Part shown: one piece after another, positions 37,369 through 45,607 of the stretch
Layout: each line of letters starts with the position of its first letter
Numbering within the stretch: the first letter of the stretch is position 1
Assembly (NCBI GenBank): GCA_947624245.1
Contig: CANQJL010000010.1
Coordinates: forward strand, 23,780 to 87,779
Reading direction: 5' to 3'
Origin: an uncultured Acetatifactor sp.
GTDB taxonomy: Bacteria > Bacillota > Clostridia > Lachnospirales > Lachnospiraceae
DNA: 64,000 bases
Translations under genes and position numbers: made by a program
The notes under the pieces: model-generated
The model's input: only the letters and a program-made list of their open reading frames with translations
Databases searched by the model: none
What the model was told of the DNA's origin: nothing

Positions 37369-37397
37369 TTGCAATTCCGGAAGAGATGTGTTATCTT
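37369..37397 (+). promoter_or_regulatory. Promoter of the radical SAM/DUF4130 pair
   Basis: TTGCAA (37369-37374), 17 bases, TATCTT (37392-37397). The predicted start, near 37404, falls inside the LexA box. Confidence 0.6.
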
Positions 37398-37403
37398 TAT
37401 ATA

Positions 37404-37415
37404 GAACATATGTTC
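37404..37415. promoter_or_regulatory. LexA (SOS) box
   Basis: GAACATATGTTC is a perfect palindrome equal to the core of the Gram-positive LexA/DinR box (CGAAC-N4-GTTCG). The right flank G is present and the left flank is A instead of C. It sits directly after the -10 element, where LexA binding would block transcription. Confidence 0.8.
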
Positions 37416-37458
37416 GGCAGCAAAAGAAAGCGTGGAAGCGTATGCGGAGAGGAGCGCC

Positions 37459-38811
37459 ATGAATTATCTTGCGGTATCAGGGGAGCAGTCCCTTATGGAT
37501 AAGCTGGAAATACTGTCTGACGCGGCGAAGTACGATGTGGCCTGTACCTCCAGCGGCGTGGAGCGGAAGGGCAGCGGGCAGGGCATGGGGAACTGTGCGG
37601 CAGGAGGGATATGCCACAGCTTCAGCAGTGACGGCAGATGCATTTCCCTGCTGAAGATTCTGCTGACCAACGAGTGCATCTACGACTGCAAGTACTGTCA
37701 GAACCGCTGTTCCAACGACATTCCCCGGGCCACCTTCACACCGGAGGAGATATGTACGCTGACCATGGAATTTTATCGCAGGAATTACATAGAGGGGCTG
37801 TTCCTAAGCTCCGGTATCCTGCAGAGCCCTGATCTCACCATGGAGCTGATCTGCAGGACGGTCCTGCTGCTCCGCAGCAAATATCATTTCAACGGCTATA
37901 TCCATGTGAAGGCCATACCGGGAGCCGATCCGGAGCTCATTCGCAGGACGGGCTTTCTGGTGGACAGAATGAGCGTGAATTTAGAGCTTCCCACCGCAGA
38001 AGGGCTGCGGAATCTTGCGCCGAACAAGCACAGGAAGAACATTCTTGCGCCTATGCGCCAGATTCAGACGGGTATAAGCGCCAACAGAGAGGAGCTTTCG
38101 CTGTACCGGCATACGCCGAGGTTTGTGGGTGGCGGCCAATCTACCCAGATGATCGTGGGGGCCACTCTGGAGAGCGACTGGCAGATCCTTCATGTGGCCG
38201 AGAGCCTGTACCGCAAGTTTGACTTAAAGCGGGTGTTTTACTCCGCGTTTGTCAATGTGACAGGGGACAAGGCGCTGCCGTCGCTTCCGGGAGGACCGCC
38301 GCTTCTGCGGGAGCACAGACTGTATCAGGCAGACTGGCTCTTACGCTTTTACGGCTTTCAGGCCGCGGAGCTTCTGGATGAAAAACGCCCGTTCTTTAAT
38401 GTGATGCTGGACCCGAAAGAGGATTGGGCCGTGCGTCATCTGGAGCATTTTCCGGTGGAGGTCAATCGGGCGCCTCTGGAGCAGCTTTTGCGGGTGCCCG
38501 GTATCGGCGTAAAGAGCGCCCGCAGGATCGTGGCGGCGAGAAGAAGCGCCAATCTCACGTTCGGCGATCTCAAAAAGATGGGGGTAGTGTTGAAAAGGGC
38601 GCTGTATTTTATCACCTGCGGCGGAAAGATGATGTATCCTGTGAAGCTTGACGAGGATTATATCGTGCGCAGCCTTACCGATGCAAGAGACAGGGTGCGG
38701 TTCGGCAGTGACGGCATGACCTACAGGCAGATGTCGCTGTTCGATGTGGAGCAATTCTCGCTTCCCGTCAGTCCGGCAGAGAAGCTGCAGGATGCGGTGG
38801 GACAGTTTTGA
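37459..38811 (+). CDS. Putative DNA modification/repair radical SAM protein (TIGR03916 type)
   Basis: The 450-residue protein has the radical SAM cluster motif CxxxCxxC in ECIYDCKYC (near residue 75), SPDLTMELI, and a C-terminal helix-hairpin-helix (LLRVPGIGVKSARRIVAAR) of the kind that binds DNA. Members of this family always occur with a DUF4130 partner, present here 70 bases downstream. The reaction is unknown; DNA repair or base modification is presumed. The start is ATG 37459 after GAGAGG; the in-frame GTG at 37432 has no site. The LexA box makes an SOS role likely. Confidence 0.92.
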   Translation: MNYLAVSGEQSLMDKLEILSDAAKYDVACTSSGVERKGSGQGMGNCAAGGICHSFSSDGRCISLLKILLTNECIYDCKYCQNRCSNDIPRATFTPEEICTLTMEFYRRNYIEGLFLSSGILQSPDLTMELICRTVLLLRSKYHFNGYIHVKAIPGADPELIRRTGFLVDRMSVNLELPTAEGLRNLAPNKHRKNILAPMRQIQTGISANREELSLYRHTPRFVGGGQSTQMIVGATLESDWQILHVAESLYRKFDLKRVFYSAFVNVTGDKALPSLPGGPPLLREHRLYQADWLLRFYGFQAAELLDEKRPFFNVMLDPKEDWAVRHLEHFPVEVNRAPLEQLLRVPGIGVKSARRIVAARRSANLTFGDLKKMGVVLKRALYFITCGGKMMYPVKLDEDYIVRSLTDARDRVRFGSDGMTYRQMSLFDVEQFSLPVSPAEKLQDAVGQF

Positions 38812-38881
38812 GGGGAATGCAGAGGGAATGTGAAGAGAAAGCTGAAGGGAATGCGCGCGGCGGCGCACAGGGAGGCGGCAG

Positions 38882-39643
38882 ATGATCATATATCTTTGCG
38901 AGGACACGCTGGAGAGCATTTTTACCGCTATTTACAAGGCTTACGAGGAAAAGCGAGATCCGGCCGACACGGTCTTGAGTTTTACGGATGAGCCGGTATT
39001 GTTTGCGGAGTATGCGGAAGTCGTGCCGGACAGGGACAGGGTGTGCAGTGTGATAAGGACGCTGGAGCGGCGCTTTGGGGAGGCCGACTATCTCTCTTTG
39101 TGCATGGCGCTGGCCTCGGAGAATCCAAAGAAGGCCCAGGCTGTGTACAGGACCGTGGCGGACGGACTTGGCCGCAACGTGGGGAGAGGGCATTTGTTTG
39201 ACAATCTGGCCGACAGATATGTGCACGCAGCCTTTGCCATGAGCAGAGGGGCGGGGCGTGAGATTGAGCATCTTCAAGGCTTTGTGAGATTTCAGGAACT
39301 GGAGAATCGGGTGCTTTATTCTGTCATCGGCCCTAAGAACAATATATTGACGTTTCTGATGCCTCATTTTGCCGACCGGCTTCCTCGGGAAAATTTTGTG
39401 ATATACGATCAAAGGCGCAATTTCTTCGGAATTCATCCGGCAGGAAAGCAATGGTATCTGCTTCACGGGGAGGAAGCGGTGCAGCCTGCGCTTTGTCTGT
39501 CGAAGGAGGAAGAACAATATCGGGAGCTGTTCCGCCATTTCTGCCAAAGCATCGCCATACGGGAGCGGCAGAATCTTTCGCTCCAAAAAAGTATGCTTCC
39601 TCTGCGGTTTCGGGAATACATGACGGAATTTAGGAAAGACTGA
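38882..39643 (+). CDS. DUF4130 (TIGR03915) putative DNA repair protein
   Basis: This 253-residue partner of the radical SAM protein opens with IIYLCEDTLESIFTAIYKAYEEK and shows the DUF4130 helical region (FDNLADRYVHAAFAMSRGAGREIEHLQGF split over residues 102-135) and the closing YRELFRHFCQSIAIRERQN. In many genomes this domain is fused to a uracil-DNA-glycosylase-like domain; that domain is absent here, so the protein is the short form. It should be co-transcribed with the preceding gene under the LexA box. Confidence 0.9.
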   Translation: MIIYLCEDTLESIFTAIYKAYEEKRDPADTVLSFTDEPVLFAEYAEVVPDRDRVCSVIRTLERRFGEADYLSLCMALASENPKKAQAVYRTVADGLGRNVGRGHLFDNLADRYVHAAFAMSRGAGREIEHLQGFVRFQELENRVLYSVIGPKNNILTFLMPHFADRLPRENFVIYDQRRNFFGIHPAGKQWYLLHGEEAVQPALCLSKEEEQYRELFRHFCQSIAIRERQNLSLQKSMLPLRFREYMTEFRKD

Positions 39644-39728
39644 AACGATGCAATATTTTACCGCGCGGATTAGGTAAAAATGCTCAAAAATAAGTGGAAA
39701 AGAGCAAAAAATTCGGAAAGAAGACCTC

Positions 39729-39756
39729 TTTACATTTTGCATAATTTGCATATAAT
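39729..39756 (+). promoter_or_regulatory. Promoter of the HPr-like gene
   Basis: TTTACA (39729-39734), 16 bases, consensus TATAAT (39751-39756). Confidence 0.6.
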
Positions 39757-39787
39757 TGTAAAATATAGTACTGATGGTGAAACCGTT

Positions 39788-39810
39788 TTCTTATTGGTCA
39801 CCGATAAGAA
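39788..39810 (+). promoter_or_regulatory. Leader hairpin before the HPr-like gene
   Basis: TTCTTATTGG and CCGATAAGAA can pair over 10 positions (with a G-U) around a TCA loop, directly before the AAAGGAAGG ribosome site. It may affect translation or message stability. Confidence 0.5.
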
Positions 39811-39828
39811 AAGAAAGGAAGGATGGAA

Positions 39829-40053
39829 ATGGTAAGGACAATTCGTTTGACGCCCGATGATGTTCAGCACTTCGTAGATGTAACTTCTCAATGCGATTTC
39901 AACATTGACATTTCCTACAACAGATATGTGGTGGATGCCAAATCGTTTTTAGGAGTTTACGGTCTTGATTTCAGGAGCCCTTTGACCGTGTCATATGAAG
40001 GCCACAATGAGGAACTGGAGGAGCTGCTGAAGAGCTTGTCTCTGGCAAGCTGA
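39829..40053 (+). CDS. HPr-like protein lacking the phospho-histidine
   Basis: The 74-residue protein has the HPr fold pattern and the Ser46 region (VVDAKSFLGVYGLD), but the active-site loop that should read GxHARPA is replaced by LTPDDVQHFVDVTS, with no His at position 15. It therefore cannot take part in PEP-dependent sugar phosphotransfer in the normal way. It resembles Crh in keeping the regulatory Ser site only. ATG 39829 is chosen over 39823 for spacing from AAAGGAAGG. It is monocistronic and followed by a terminator. Confidence 0.82.
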   Translation: MVRTIRLTPDDVQHFVDVTSQCDFNIDISYNRYVVDAKSFLGVYGLDFRSPLTVSYEGHNEELEELLKSLSLAS

Positions 40054-40111
40054 CAGGCTGCCGGTGCGAGCGGCAATGCGTATGTGGCGATATAGCTGAG
40101 CAGTGATATTG

Positions 40112-40153
40112 ACTCCCTATGAGAGATAGTGTCTATTTCCATAGGGAGTTTTG
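40112..40153 (+). terminator. Intrinsic terminator after the HPr-like gene
   Basis: ACTCCCTATG (40112-40121) and CATAGGGAGT (40140-40149) are fully complementary, followed by TTTTG and further Ts. It lies just before the helicase gene start. Confidence 0.8.
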
Positions 40154-40188
40154 TGTTTTCCGGAACCGTCCGGACAGGCGGAGGCAAC

Positions 40189-42744
40189 ATGGCGGATATT
40201 TGCGCAGATCAGGAAAAAACAGAAGAAATACGTGTCTCTGTCAGAAGTCTCGTGGAGTTCATTCTTCGGCAGGGCGACATCGACGATCGGCGTCAGGCCT
40301 CTCCGGACAATGCCATGCAGGAGGGCGGAAGGATACACCGCATGATTCAGCGGAGAATGGGCGCCGATTATCAGGCGGAGGTCAGTCTGAAATATACCCT
40401 GCCCACAGAAAGGTACGTGCTGGTAGTGGAGGGCAGGGCAGACGGCATTATCCGTCAGGAGGGACAGGTCACCATAGACGAGATCAAGGGGACTTATCGG
40501 GAGCTCGGGAGACTGAAGGGCCCCGTGCCGGTGCATCTTGCTCAGGCAAAATGCTATGCATACATATACGGCCTGCAGCAGGAACTGGAACAGGTGCAGG
40601 TGCGTTTGACCTACTGTCATATTCCCACGGAGGAGCTGCGATACTTTCTCTATGACTATACCCTTCAGGAACTGGAAGAGTGGTTCGGGGAGCTGATCGG
40701 CTCCTATCGCAGATGGGCAGATTATTCCTGGGAGTGGCGCCGCAAGAGACAGGCGTCCATAGAGAAGCTGGAATTCCCGTTCCCCTATCGGGACGGTCAG
40801 CGGGAATTGGTAGCGGACGTCTACAGGACCATCTACCACGGCAAAAAGCTGTTCCTGGAGGCGCCCACCGGCGTGGGGAAGACGATTTCCACCGTTTACC
40901 CTGCTGTGCAGGCCATGGGACAGGGCATGGCGGACAAGATATTTTATCTGACGGCCAAGACGGTCACAAGAACGGTGGCGGAGGACACCTTTTCCCTGCT
41001 GCGCGGACAGGGGCTGCAGCTCAAAAGCGTTATCCTGACGGCAAAGGAAAAGATCTGCTTCATGGAGGAGAAGAAGTGCAACCCCGAAAACTGTCCGTAT
41101 GCAAAGGGACATTTTGACAGGATCAACGACGCCATGTTCGATCTGCTCACCAATCAGGAGAGCTTCAGCCGAGAAACAATCGAGGCCTATGCCGAAAAGC
41201 ACAGGGTATGTCCCTTTGAGCTGTGTCTGGACATGAGCCTGTTTGCCGATGCCGTGATATGCGACTACAACTATCTCTTTGACCCCCATGTGTATCTGAA
41301 ACGCTTTTTCGGAGAGGGAATAAACGGCAATTATCTCTTTTTGATTGACGAGGCGCACAACCTGTTGGAGCGCGGCAGAGAGATGTACAGCGCCACGCTC
41401 CTGAGGGAGCAATTCCTTGAAATGCGTAAAGAAATAAAACAGACAATCATGTCAGAAATGGTCGAAAAACCGCGAAAGAATCAGGTATCCGGACAAATGA
41501 CACTGGAGGTGACACTCGATGAAAAACCGCGGGGCGGGAAAAGCATTCTGGTGCGCGGCGGCTATGCCGATCAGATAGAATACCGGCTGGAACAGTGCAA
41601 TCGGGAACTGCTCGCTTTAAAGCGGGAATGCGGGAGCGGCTGTCAGGTAGAAAGCATCGACGACTTTGTGCGGGACCTGATGCGCCTGCATGACACGGTC
41701 AACGAGTATCTTGCCGAGCAGGAGGAACGGCTTCCCGTGCGGGAGCTTTTGCTGGATTTTTATTTCGAGATCAGTCATTTCCTCGAGATATACGAGCTTT
41801 TGGACGAACATTATGTAAAGTATACCCAGACGGGGGACGACGGAACGTTCCTGCTGAAACTGTTCTGCGTGGACCCAAGCGAAAATCTCAAGAGCTGTAT
41901 GCTGCGGGGCAGGAGCACGATCCTCTTTTCCGCCACGTTCCTGCCCATACAGTATTATAAGAAGCTTCTGGGAGGAGAGCCGGAGGACTACGAGGTGTAT
42001 GCCAGGTCCGTGTTCGATCCTCAAAAGCGTGCCCTGTTCATCGCCGACGACGTGACCAGCAAGTACACCAGACGCTCGGAGAAGGAATACGACAACATCG
42101 CCCGATACATCGAGGAGATCGTAAAGAACAGGCACGGAAACTACATGGTGTTCTGCCCTTCCTATTCCTTCCTGCGCATTATTTATGAAAAGTATGTACA
42201 GCGCTACGCCGGTGAAGACAGGATCTGCATCATGCAGAATGAATTTATGAGCGAAGCGGACAGGGAGAACTTTCTATCCAGATTTCGGGTGCCGGAGCAG
42301 ATGATGCAGGAAATTGATCTGCAGGCCGATATCGCCATGGAAATTCAGGAGGAAGACAGTATACTGATCGGGTTCTGCGTGCTCGGAGGTATCTTCGGGG
42401 AGGGGATCGACTTAAAGAACGACAGCCTTATCGGTGCGATCATCGTGGGGACCGGTCTCCCTCAGGTGTGTTTCGAGAGAGAGCTGCTGAAGGAGCATTT
42501 TGACAAAAGCGGGGAGAGCGGCTTCGACTATTCCTACCGCTATCCCGGAATGAACAAGGTATTGCAGGCCGCCGGCCGGGTCATTCGCACGGTGGAGGAT
42601 ATCGGGATCATTGCCCTATTGGACGAGCGGTTCCTTCAATTTGCCTACCGCAGAATGTTTCCGCGGGAGTGGGAGGGATTTGAGACCGTCACCGTGGACA
42701 CTATTTCAAAACGGGTGGAACGTTTTTGGGATTCCTGGCTATAA
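40189..42744 (+). CDS. PD-(D/E)XK nuclease fused to an XPD/DinG-type iron-sulfur helicase
   Basis: The 851-residue protein begins with a Cas4/RecB-like nuclease domain (about 10-200) showing H44-type EGGRIHRMI, VEGRADGII and TIDEIKGTY. A superfamily 2 helicase follows: Walker A APTGVGKT at 225-232, iron-sulfur cysteines C290, C297, C302 and C341, DEAH box D387-H390, and a C-terminal QAAGRVIRT motif VI. XPD-like enzymes unwind DNA 5' to 3'. The start is ATG 40189 after GGCGGAGG; a longer upstream frame would run through the terminator hairpin. It may repair stalled forks or process damaged ends. Confidence 0.9.
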   Translation: MADICADQEKTEEIRVSVRSLVEFILRQGDIDDRRQASPDNAMQEGGRIHRMIQRRMGADYQAEVSLKYTLPTERYVLVVEGRADGIIRQEGQVTIDEIKGTYRELGRLKGPVPVHLAQAKCYAYIYGLQQELEQVQVRLTYCHIPTEELRYFLYDYTLQELEEWFGELIGSYRRWADYSWEWRRKRQASIEKLEFPFPYRDGQRELVADVYRTIYHGKKLFLEAPTGVGKTISTVYPAVQAMGQGMADKIFYLTAKTVTRTVAEDTFSLLRGQGLQLKSVILTAKEKICFMEEKKCNPENCPYAKGHFDRINDAMFDLLTNQESFSRETIEAYAEKHRVCPFELCLDMSLFADAVICDYNYLFDPHVYLKRFFGEGINGNYLFLIDEAHNLLERGREMYSATLLREQFLEMRKEIKQTIMSEMVEKPRKNQVSGQMTLEVTLDEKPRGGKSILVRGGYADQIEYRLEQCNRELLALKRECGSGCQVESIDDFVRDLMRLHDTVNEYLAEQEERLPVRELLLDFYFEISHFLEIYELLDEHYVKYTQTGDDGTFLLKLFCVDPSENLKSCMLRGRSTILFSATFLPIQYYKKLLGGEPEDYEVYARSVFDPQKRALFIADDVTSKYTRRSEKEYDNIARYIEEIVKNRHGNYMVFCPSYSFLRIIYEKYVQRYAGEDRICIMQNEFMSEADRENFLSRFRVPEQMMQEIDLQADIAMEIQEEDSILIGFCVLGGIFGEGIDLKNDSLIGAIIVGTGLPQVCFERELLKEHFDKSGESGFDYSYRYPGMNKVLQAAGRVIRTVEDIGIIALLDERFLQFAYRRMFPREWEGFETVTVDTISKRVERFWDSWL

Positions 42745-42754
42745 AAATGAAGGA

Positions 42755-42796
42755 ATGACACCGAAAAAGGTGGAAATGACATCGAAAAGATGGTAA
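42755..42796 (+). repeat. Two tandem small hairpins with covarying stems
   Basis: After the helicase stop, a 21-base unit opening with AATGACA is repeated. The first unit contains CACC-GAAAAA-GGTG and the second CATC-GAAAA-GATG, so the third stem position changes on both sides. A third AATGACA starts but is not completed. Confidence 0.5.
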
Positions 42797-42911
42797 AATG
42801 ACAGGTGTGTATATGTGGATAACTCTGTGGATTCGGTGGATTTTCAAGAGAAAACCGTCCTTGGTGTACTGAGTGCATCTTTTCCGCGGAGGAAGATTGG
42901 AACGATTTGTT

Positions 42912-42929
42912 TTGCAAGTTGAATTGCAA
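42912..42929. promoter_or_regulatory. Possible operator upstream of the amylase gene
   Basis: TTGCAA occurs twice with a six-base spacer (42912-42917 and 42924-42929), forming a symmetric site of the type bound by LacI-family sugar regulators. No such regulator is encoded nearby. The surrounding gap 42745-43011 holds no other recognisable element. Confidence 0.35.
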
Positions 42930-43011
42930 AATACTGAATCGGTCAATATGGCCGCGAAGAGAGGTATCGAGAAGACCGCGCAAAGCGGCAGAAAGAGAGG
43001 AAATGCTGTAT

Positions 43012-44325
43012 ATGTGGGCTTATGAGAGTGTATTTTATCAAATCTATCCGTTGGGATTCTGCGGGGCGCCCTATGAGAACGACGGAGTCTTGGAGCATCG
43101 GATCCTGAAGGTGACGGATTGGATTCCCCATATGTTAAAATTGGGAATCAATGCCGTATACTTTTGCCCGCTGTTCGAGTCGGATACCCACGGCTACAAT
43201 ACCCGCGACTACCGCAAGCTTGATGTGCGGCTGGGTACCAACGAGGATTTTAAGAAGGTGTGCGCGGCTCTCCATGAGAACGGCATCAGGGTGGTGCTTG
43301 ACGGCGTATTCAATCATGTGGGAAGGGGATTCGGACCGTTTCAGGACGTGTTGAGAAATCGCGAGAGTTCTCCGTATGTGAGCTGGTTCCAACGCATTGA
43401 CTTCGGCGGCAATTCCAACTACAACGACGGTCTGTGGTACGAGGGCTGGGAAGGCAATTACGATCTGGTGAAGCTGAATTTACATAATGAGGACGTTGTC
43501 AATTATCTTTTGGAGAGCGTGAAATTCTGGGTAGATGAGTTCGGCATCGACGGACTGCGCTTGGACGTGGCGTATTGTCTGGACGAGAACTTTGTGAGCA
43601 GGCTGCGCGGCTTTACCCAGAGCCTGAAGGAAGACTTTTTCCTGGTGGGCGAGATGCTCCACGGTGATTATAACAGACTGATGAATGACGGAATGCTGCA
43701 CTCGGCCACCAACTATGAGTGCTATAAGGGATTGTTCAGCAGCTTCAACAGTATGAATCTGTTTGAGATCAATCACTCGCTGCTGCGTCAGTTCGGGCCG
43801 GAGAACTGGACGCTGTACAAAGGAAAACATCTGTTATCTTTTGTAGATAACCATGATGTGACCCGAGTGGCCAGTATCCTCACCAACGACCGGCATCTGC
43901 CGCTGATCTATGCGCTGGCCTTCGGTATGCCGGGCATTCCCTGTGTCTACTACGGAAGCGAGTGGGGGGAAAAGGCGGAAAAGAGTCAGGGAGACCCTGC
44001 GCTTCGCCCTTGTTTTTCCGCTCCCGTGTGGAACGACCTGTGTGAGTGGATCGGCGCTCTGAGCAAGGCAAAGAGGCAGTCGGAAGCGCTTAATTACGGC
44101 GGCTTTCGGTCTGTGCTGCTCACCAACAGACAGTGCATCTTCGAGCGAAAGTCCGAGAACGAGCGTGTTCTGGTGGCGATCAATGCGGACGATCAGGATT
44201 TTGCCGCACACTTTGACGCGGGCTGCGGAACGGCGGTAGACCTGATTACGGGCCAGGGACATGATTTCGGCGGCGGCTCTGTGCTGCCGGCCTACAGCGC
44301 ATATTTCTGGAAGATGGAGAGATAG
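43012..44325 (+). CDS. Alpha-amylase family (GH13) enzyme, cytoplasmic
   Basis: The 437-residue protein has all four GH13 regions: DGVFNHVG (D97), GLRLDVAY with nucleophile D185, VGEML with acid-base E214, and FVDNHD with D282. No signal peptide is present, so it acts on imported maltodextrin or cyclodextrin, as neopullulanase-like or maltogenic enzymes do. The start is taken at ATG 43012, 11 bases after GAGAGG; ATG 43003 would be only 2 bases from it. It is a single-gene unit with a terminator. Confidence 0.92.
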   Translation: MWAYESVFYQIYPLGFCGAPYENDGVLEHRILKVTDWIPHMLKLGINAVYFCPLFESDTHGYNTRDYRKLDVRLGTNEDFKKVCAALHENGIRVVLDGVFNHVGRGFGPFQDVLRNRESSPYVSWFQRIDFGGNSNYNDGLWYEGWEGNYDLVKLNLHNEDVVNYLLESVKFWVDEFGIDGLRLDVAYCLDENFVSRLRGFTQSLKEDFFLVGEMLHGDYNRLMNDGMLHSATNYECYKGLFSSFNSMNLFEINHSLLRQFGPENWTLYKGKHLLSFVDNHDVTRVASILTNDRHLPLIYALAFGMPGIPCVYYGSEWGEKAEKSQGDPALRPCFSAPVWNDLCEWIGALSKAKRQSEALNYGGFRSVLLTNRQCIFERKSENERVLVAINADDQDFAAHFDAGCGTAVDLITGQGHDFGGGSVLPAYSAYFWKMER

Positions 44326-44402
44326 GCGCGGATATACAGGACAGCAGAGATACAGAGCAGAAGATATATAAGACAGCAGACATATAGGACAGAAATATAG
44401 GA

Positions 44403-44446
44403 GACCATCGGATCCGTGGGAGCACGATCCGGTGGTCTTTTATTTT
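44403..44446 (+). terminator. Intrinsic terminator after the amylase gene
   Basis: GACCATCGGATC (44403-44414) pairs with GATCCGGTGGTC (44426-44437) with one G-U pair, followed by TTTTATTTT. The purine-rich stretch 44330-44400 before it is made of short GACAGCAGA/ATATA-like words and encodes nothing. Confidence 0.88.
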
Positions 44447-44465
44447 ATGTTTTTGCAAAAAGGTA

Positions 44466-44494
44466 TTGACATAACATATTATATGCCGTATAGT
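44466..44494 (+). promoter_or_regulatory. Consensus promoter of the padR-DUF1700-DUF4097 operon
   Basis: TTGACA (44466-44471), 17 bases, TATAGT (44489-44494). An imperfect ACATA/TATGT symmetry covers the spacer and -10. Confidence 0.85.
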
Positions 44495-44505
44495 ATGTTC
44501 AACAA

Positions 44506-44532
44506 GCAATATTATACAACATATAATATTGC
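44506..44532. promoter_or_regulatory. Palindromic operator, probably for PadR
   Basis: GCAATATTATA and TATAATATTGC are perfect 11-bp inverted arms with a five-base spacer, located between the promoter and the ribosome site of padR. PadR regulators usually repress their own operon from such sites. Confidence 0.7.
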
Positions 44533-44552
44533 ATGAACAGGAGGATCTGGGA

Positions 44553-44924
44553 ATGATTTTTAACACCGGTGCGGCCCTTCTGGATGCCATTGTACTGGCT
44601 GTCGTATCCAAAGATCCCGAGGGAACTTATGGTTATAAGATCACTCAGGAGGTCCGACACGTAATCGAACTGTCGGAGTCCACGCTGTATCCCGTGCTGC
44701 GCAGACTGCAGAAGGATGACTGCCTAGAGGTGTATGACATGGAATGTGCAGGCAGGAACAGGCGATACTACAAGGTGACCAGCAGGGGCTGGGCGCAGCT
44801 TCAACTGTACGAGAGCGAATGGCGGCAGTATTCGGAAAAGATCACAGGGCTGTTTGAGGGCAGGATTGACCTGTCGAAGACCGATAACGGGGGAAAGGAT
44901 AGCACAAAGTGCGAGGAAGAGTAG
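44553..44924 (+). CDS. PadR family transcriptional regulator
   Basis: The 123-residue winged-helix protein has the PadR signature: LDAIVLAVVSKDPEGTYGYKI, the recognition helix ELSESTLYPVLRRLQKDDCL, and RNRRYYKVTSRGWAQL. The start is ATG 44553 behind AGGAGG. It is followed 1 base later by the DUF1700 gene, a very common arrangement in Firmicutes in which PadR controls membrane proteins answering cell-envelope stress. The palindrome upstream is its likely binding site. Confidence 0.92.
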   Translation: MIFNTGAALLDAIVLAVVSKDPEGTYGYKITQEVRHVIELSESTLYPVLRRLQKDDCLEVYDMECAGRNRRYYKVTSRGWAQLQLYESEWRQYSEKITGLFEGRIDLSKTDNGGKDSTKCEEE

Positions 44925-44925
44925 A

Positions 44926-45603
44926 ATGAGCAGAAACGATTTTATGAAACAACTGGAGCATCTGCTTCAAAATGTGCCGCCTGCGGAGCGGGAGGAGGCG
45001 CTGCAGTATTACAACGATTACTTCGACGATGCCGGCGCAGAGAACGAAAAGGAAGTCATTGAGGCGTTGGGCAATCCGGCCAGAGTGGCGGAGAATATCA
45101 AGCGGGACCTCACGGAGAACAGTGAGTCGGTCAGTGCCAAAGCCTCCGACCGCGCGCTGGTGGAATACGGAAAAGACAGCTCGGCAGCCATGATGCAGGC
45201 GCAGCAGGAGAAGGAAAAAAAGCAGGATCTGCCCACATGGGCCGTTGTGCTGCTGGTGCTGCTCTTGATACTGGCGTCTCCTGTGATACTGGGCGCAGGC
45301 GTGGCGGTCTTGGGCGTGGTCATCGCAATACTGGCGGTCTGGTTCAGTCTGATCCTGGCGTTCGGCAGCATATCTCTCGCGCTGATGGTCACGATGTTCA
45401 CTCTGGTGATCGTGGGGATCATGTGTGTTCCCGCAGACTTTATCGCAGGGGCGGGAGTCGTGGGCGCAGGGCTGCTCTGCGGCGGCATCGGTATCCTGTT
45501 CCTGATGCTGACAGTGGCGATGGGAGGCATAGCGACGCCGGCTGTCTGCAGGGGAATTGCCGGATTGTTCCGAAAAAAGTCCTCCGCGGGAAAGGAGAGT
45601 TGA
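44926..45603 (+). CDS. DUF1700 (HAAS domain) membrane protein
   Basis: The 225-residue protein has an N-terminal HAAS helical domain (MSRNDFMKQLEHLL, VPPAEREEALQYYNDYFDDAG, EALGNPARVAENIK), a cytosolic linker, and then about five membrane helices rich in Val, Leu and Gly. HAAS/DUF1700 proteins stand next to PadR regulators and DUF4097 proteins and are thought to transmit envelope signals; the mechanism is not established. It begins 1 base after padR and ends 4 bases before the DUF4097 gene. Confidence 0.9.
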   Translation: MSRNDFMKQLEHLLQNVPPAEREEALQYYNDYFDDAGAENEKEVIEALGNPARVAENIKRDLTENSESVSAKASDRALVEYGKDSSAAMMQAQQEKEKKQDLPTWAVVLLVLLLILASPVILGAGVAVLGVVIAILAVWFSLILAFGSISLALMVTMFTLVIVGIMCVPADFIAGAGVVGAGLLCGGIGILFLMLTVAMGGIATPAVCRGIAGLFRKKSSAGKES

Positions 45604-45607
45604 GTTT

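Noticed and set aside
42907..43011. N-terminal extension of the amylase
   Set aside because: The extension overlaps the candidate operator, is basic and unlike the family, and a ribosome site lies just before 43012.
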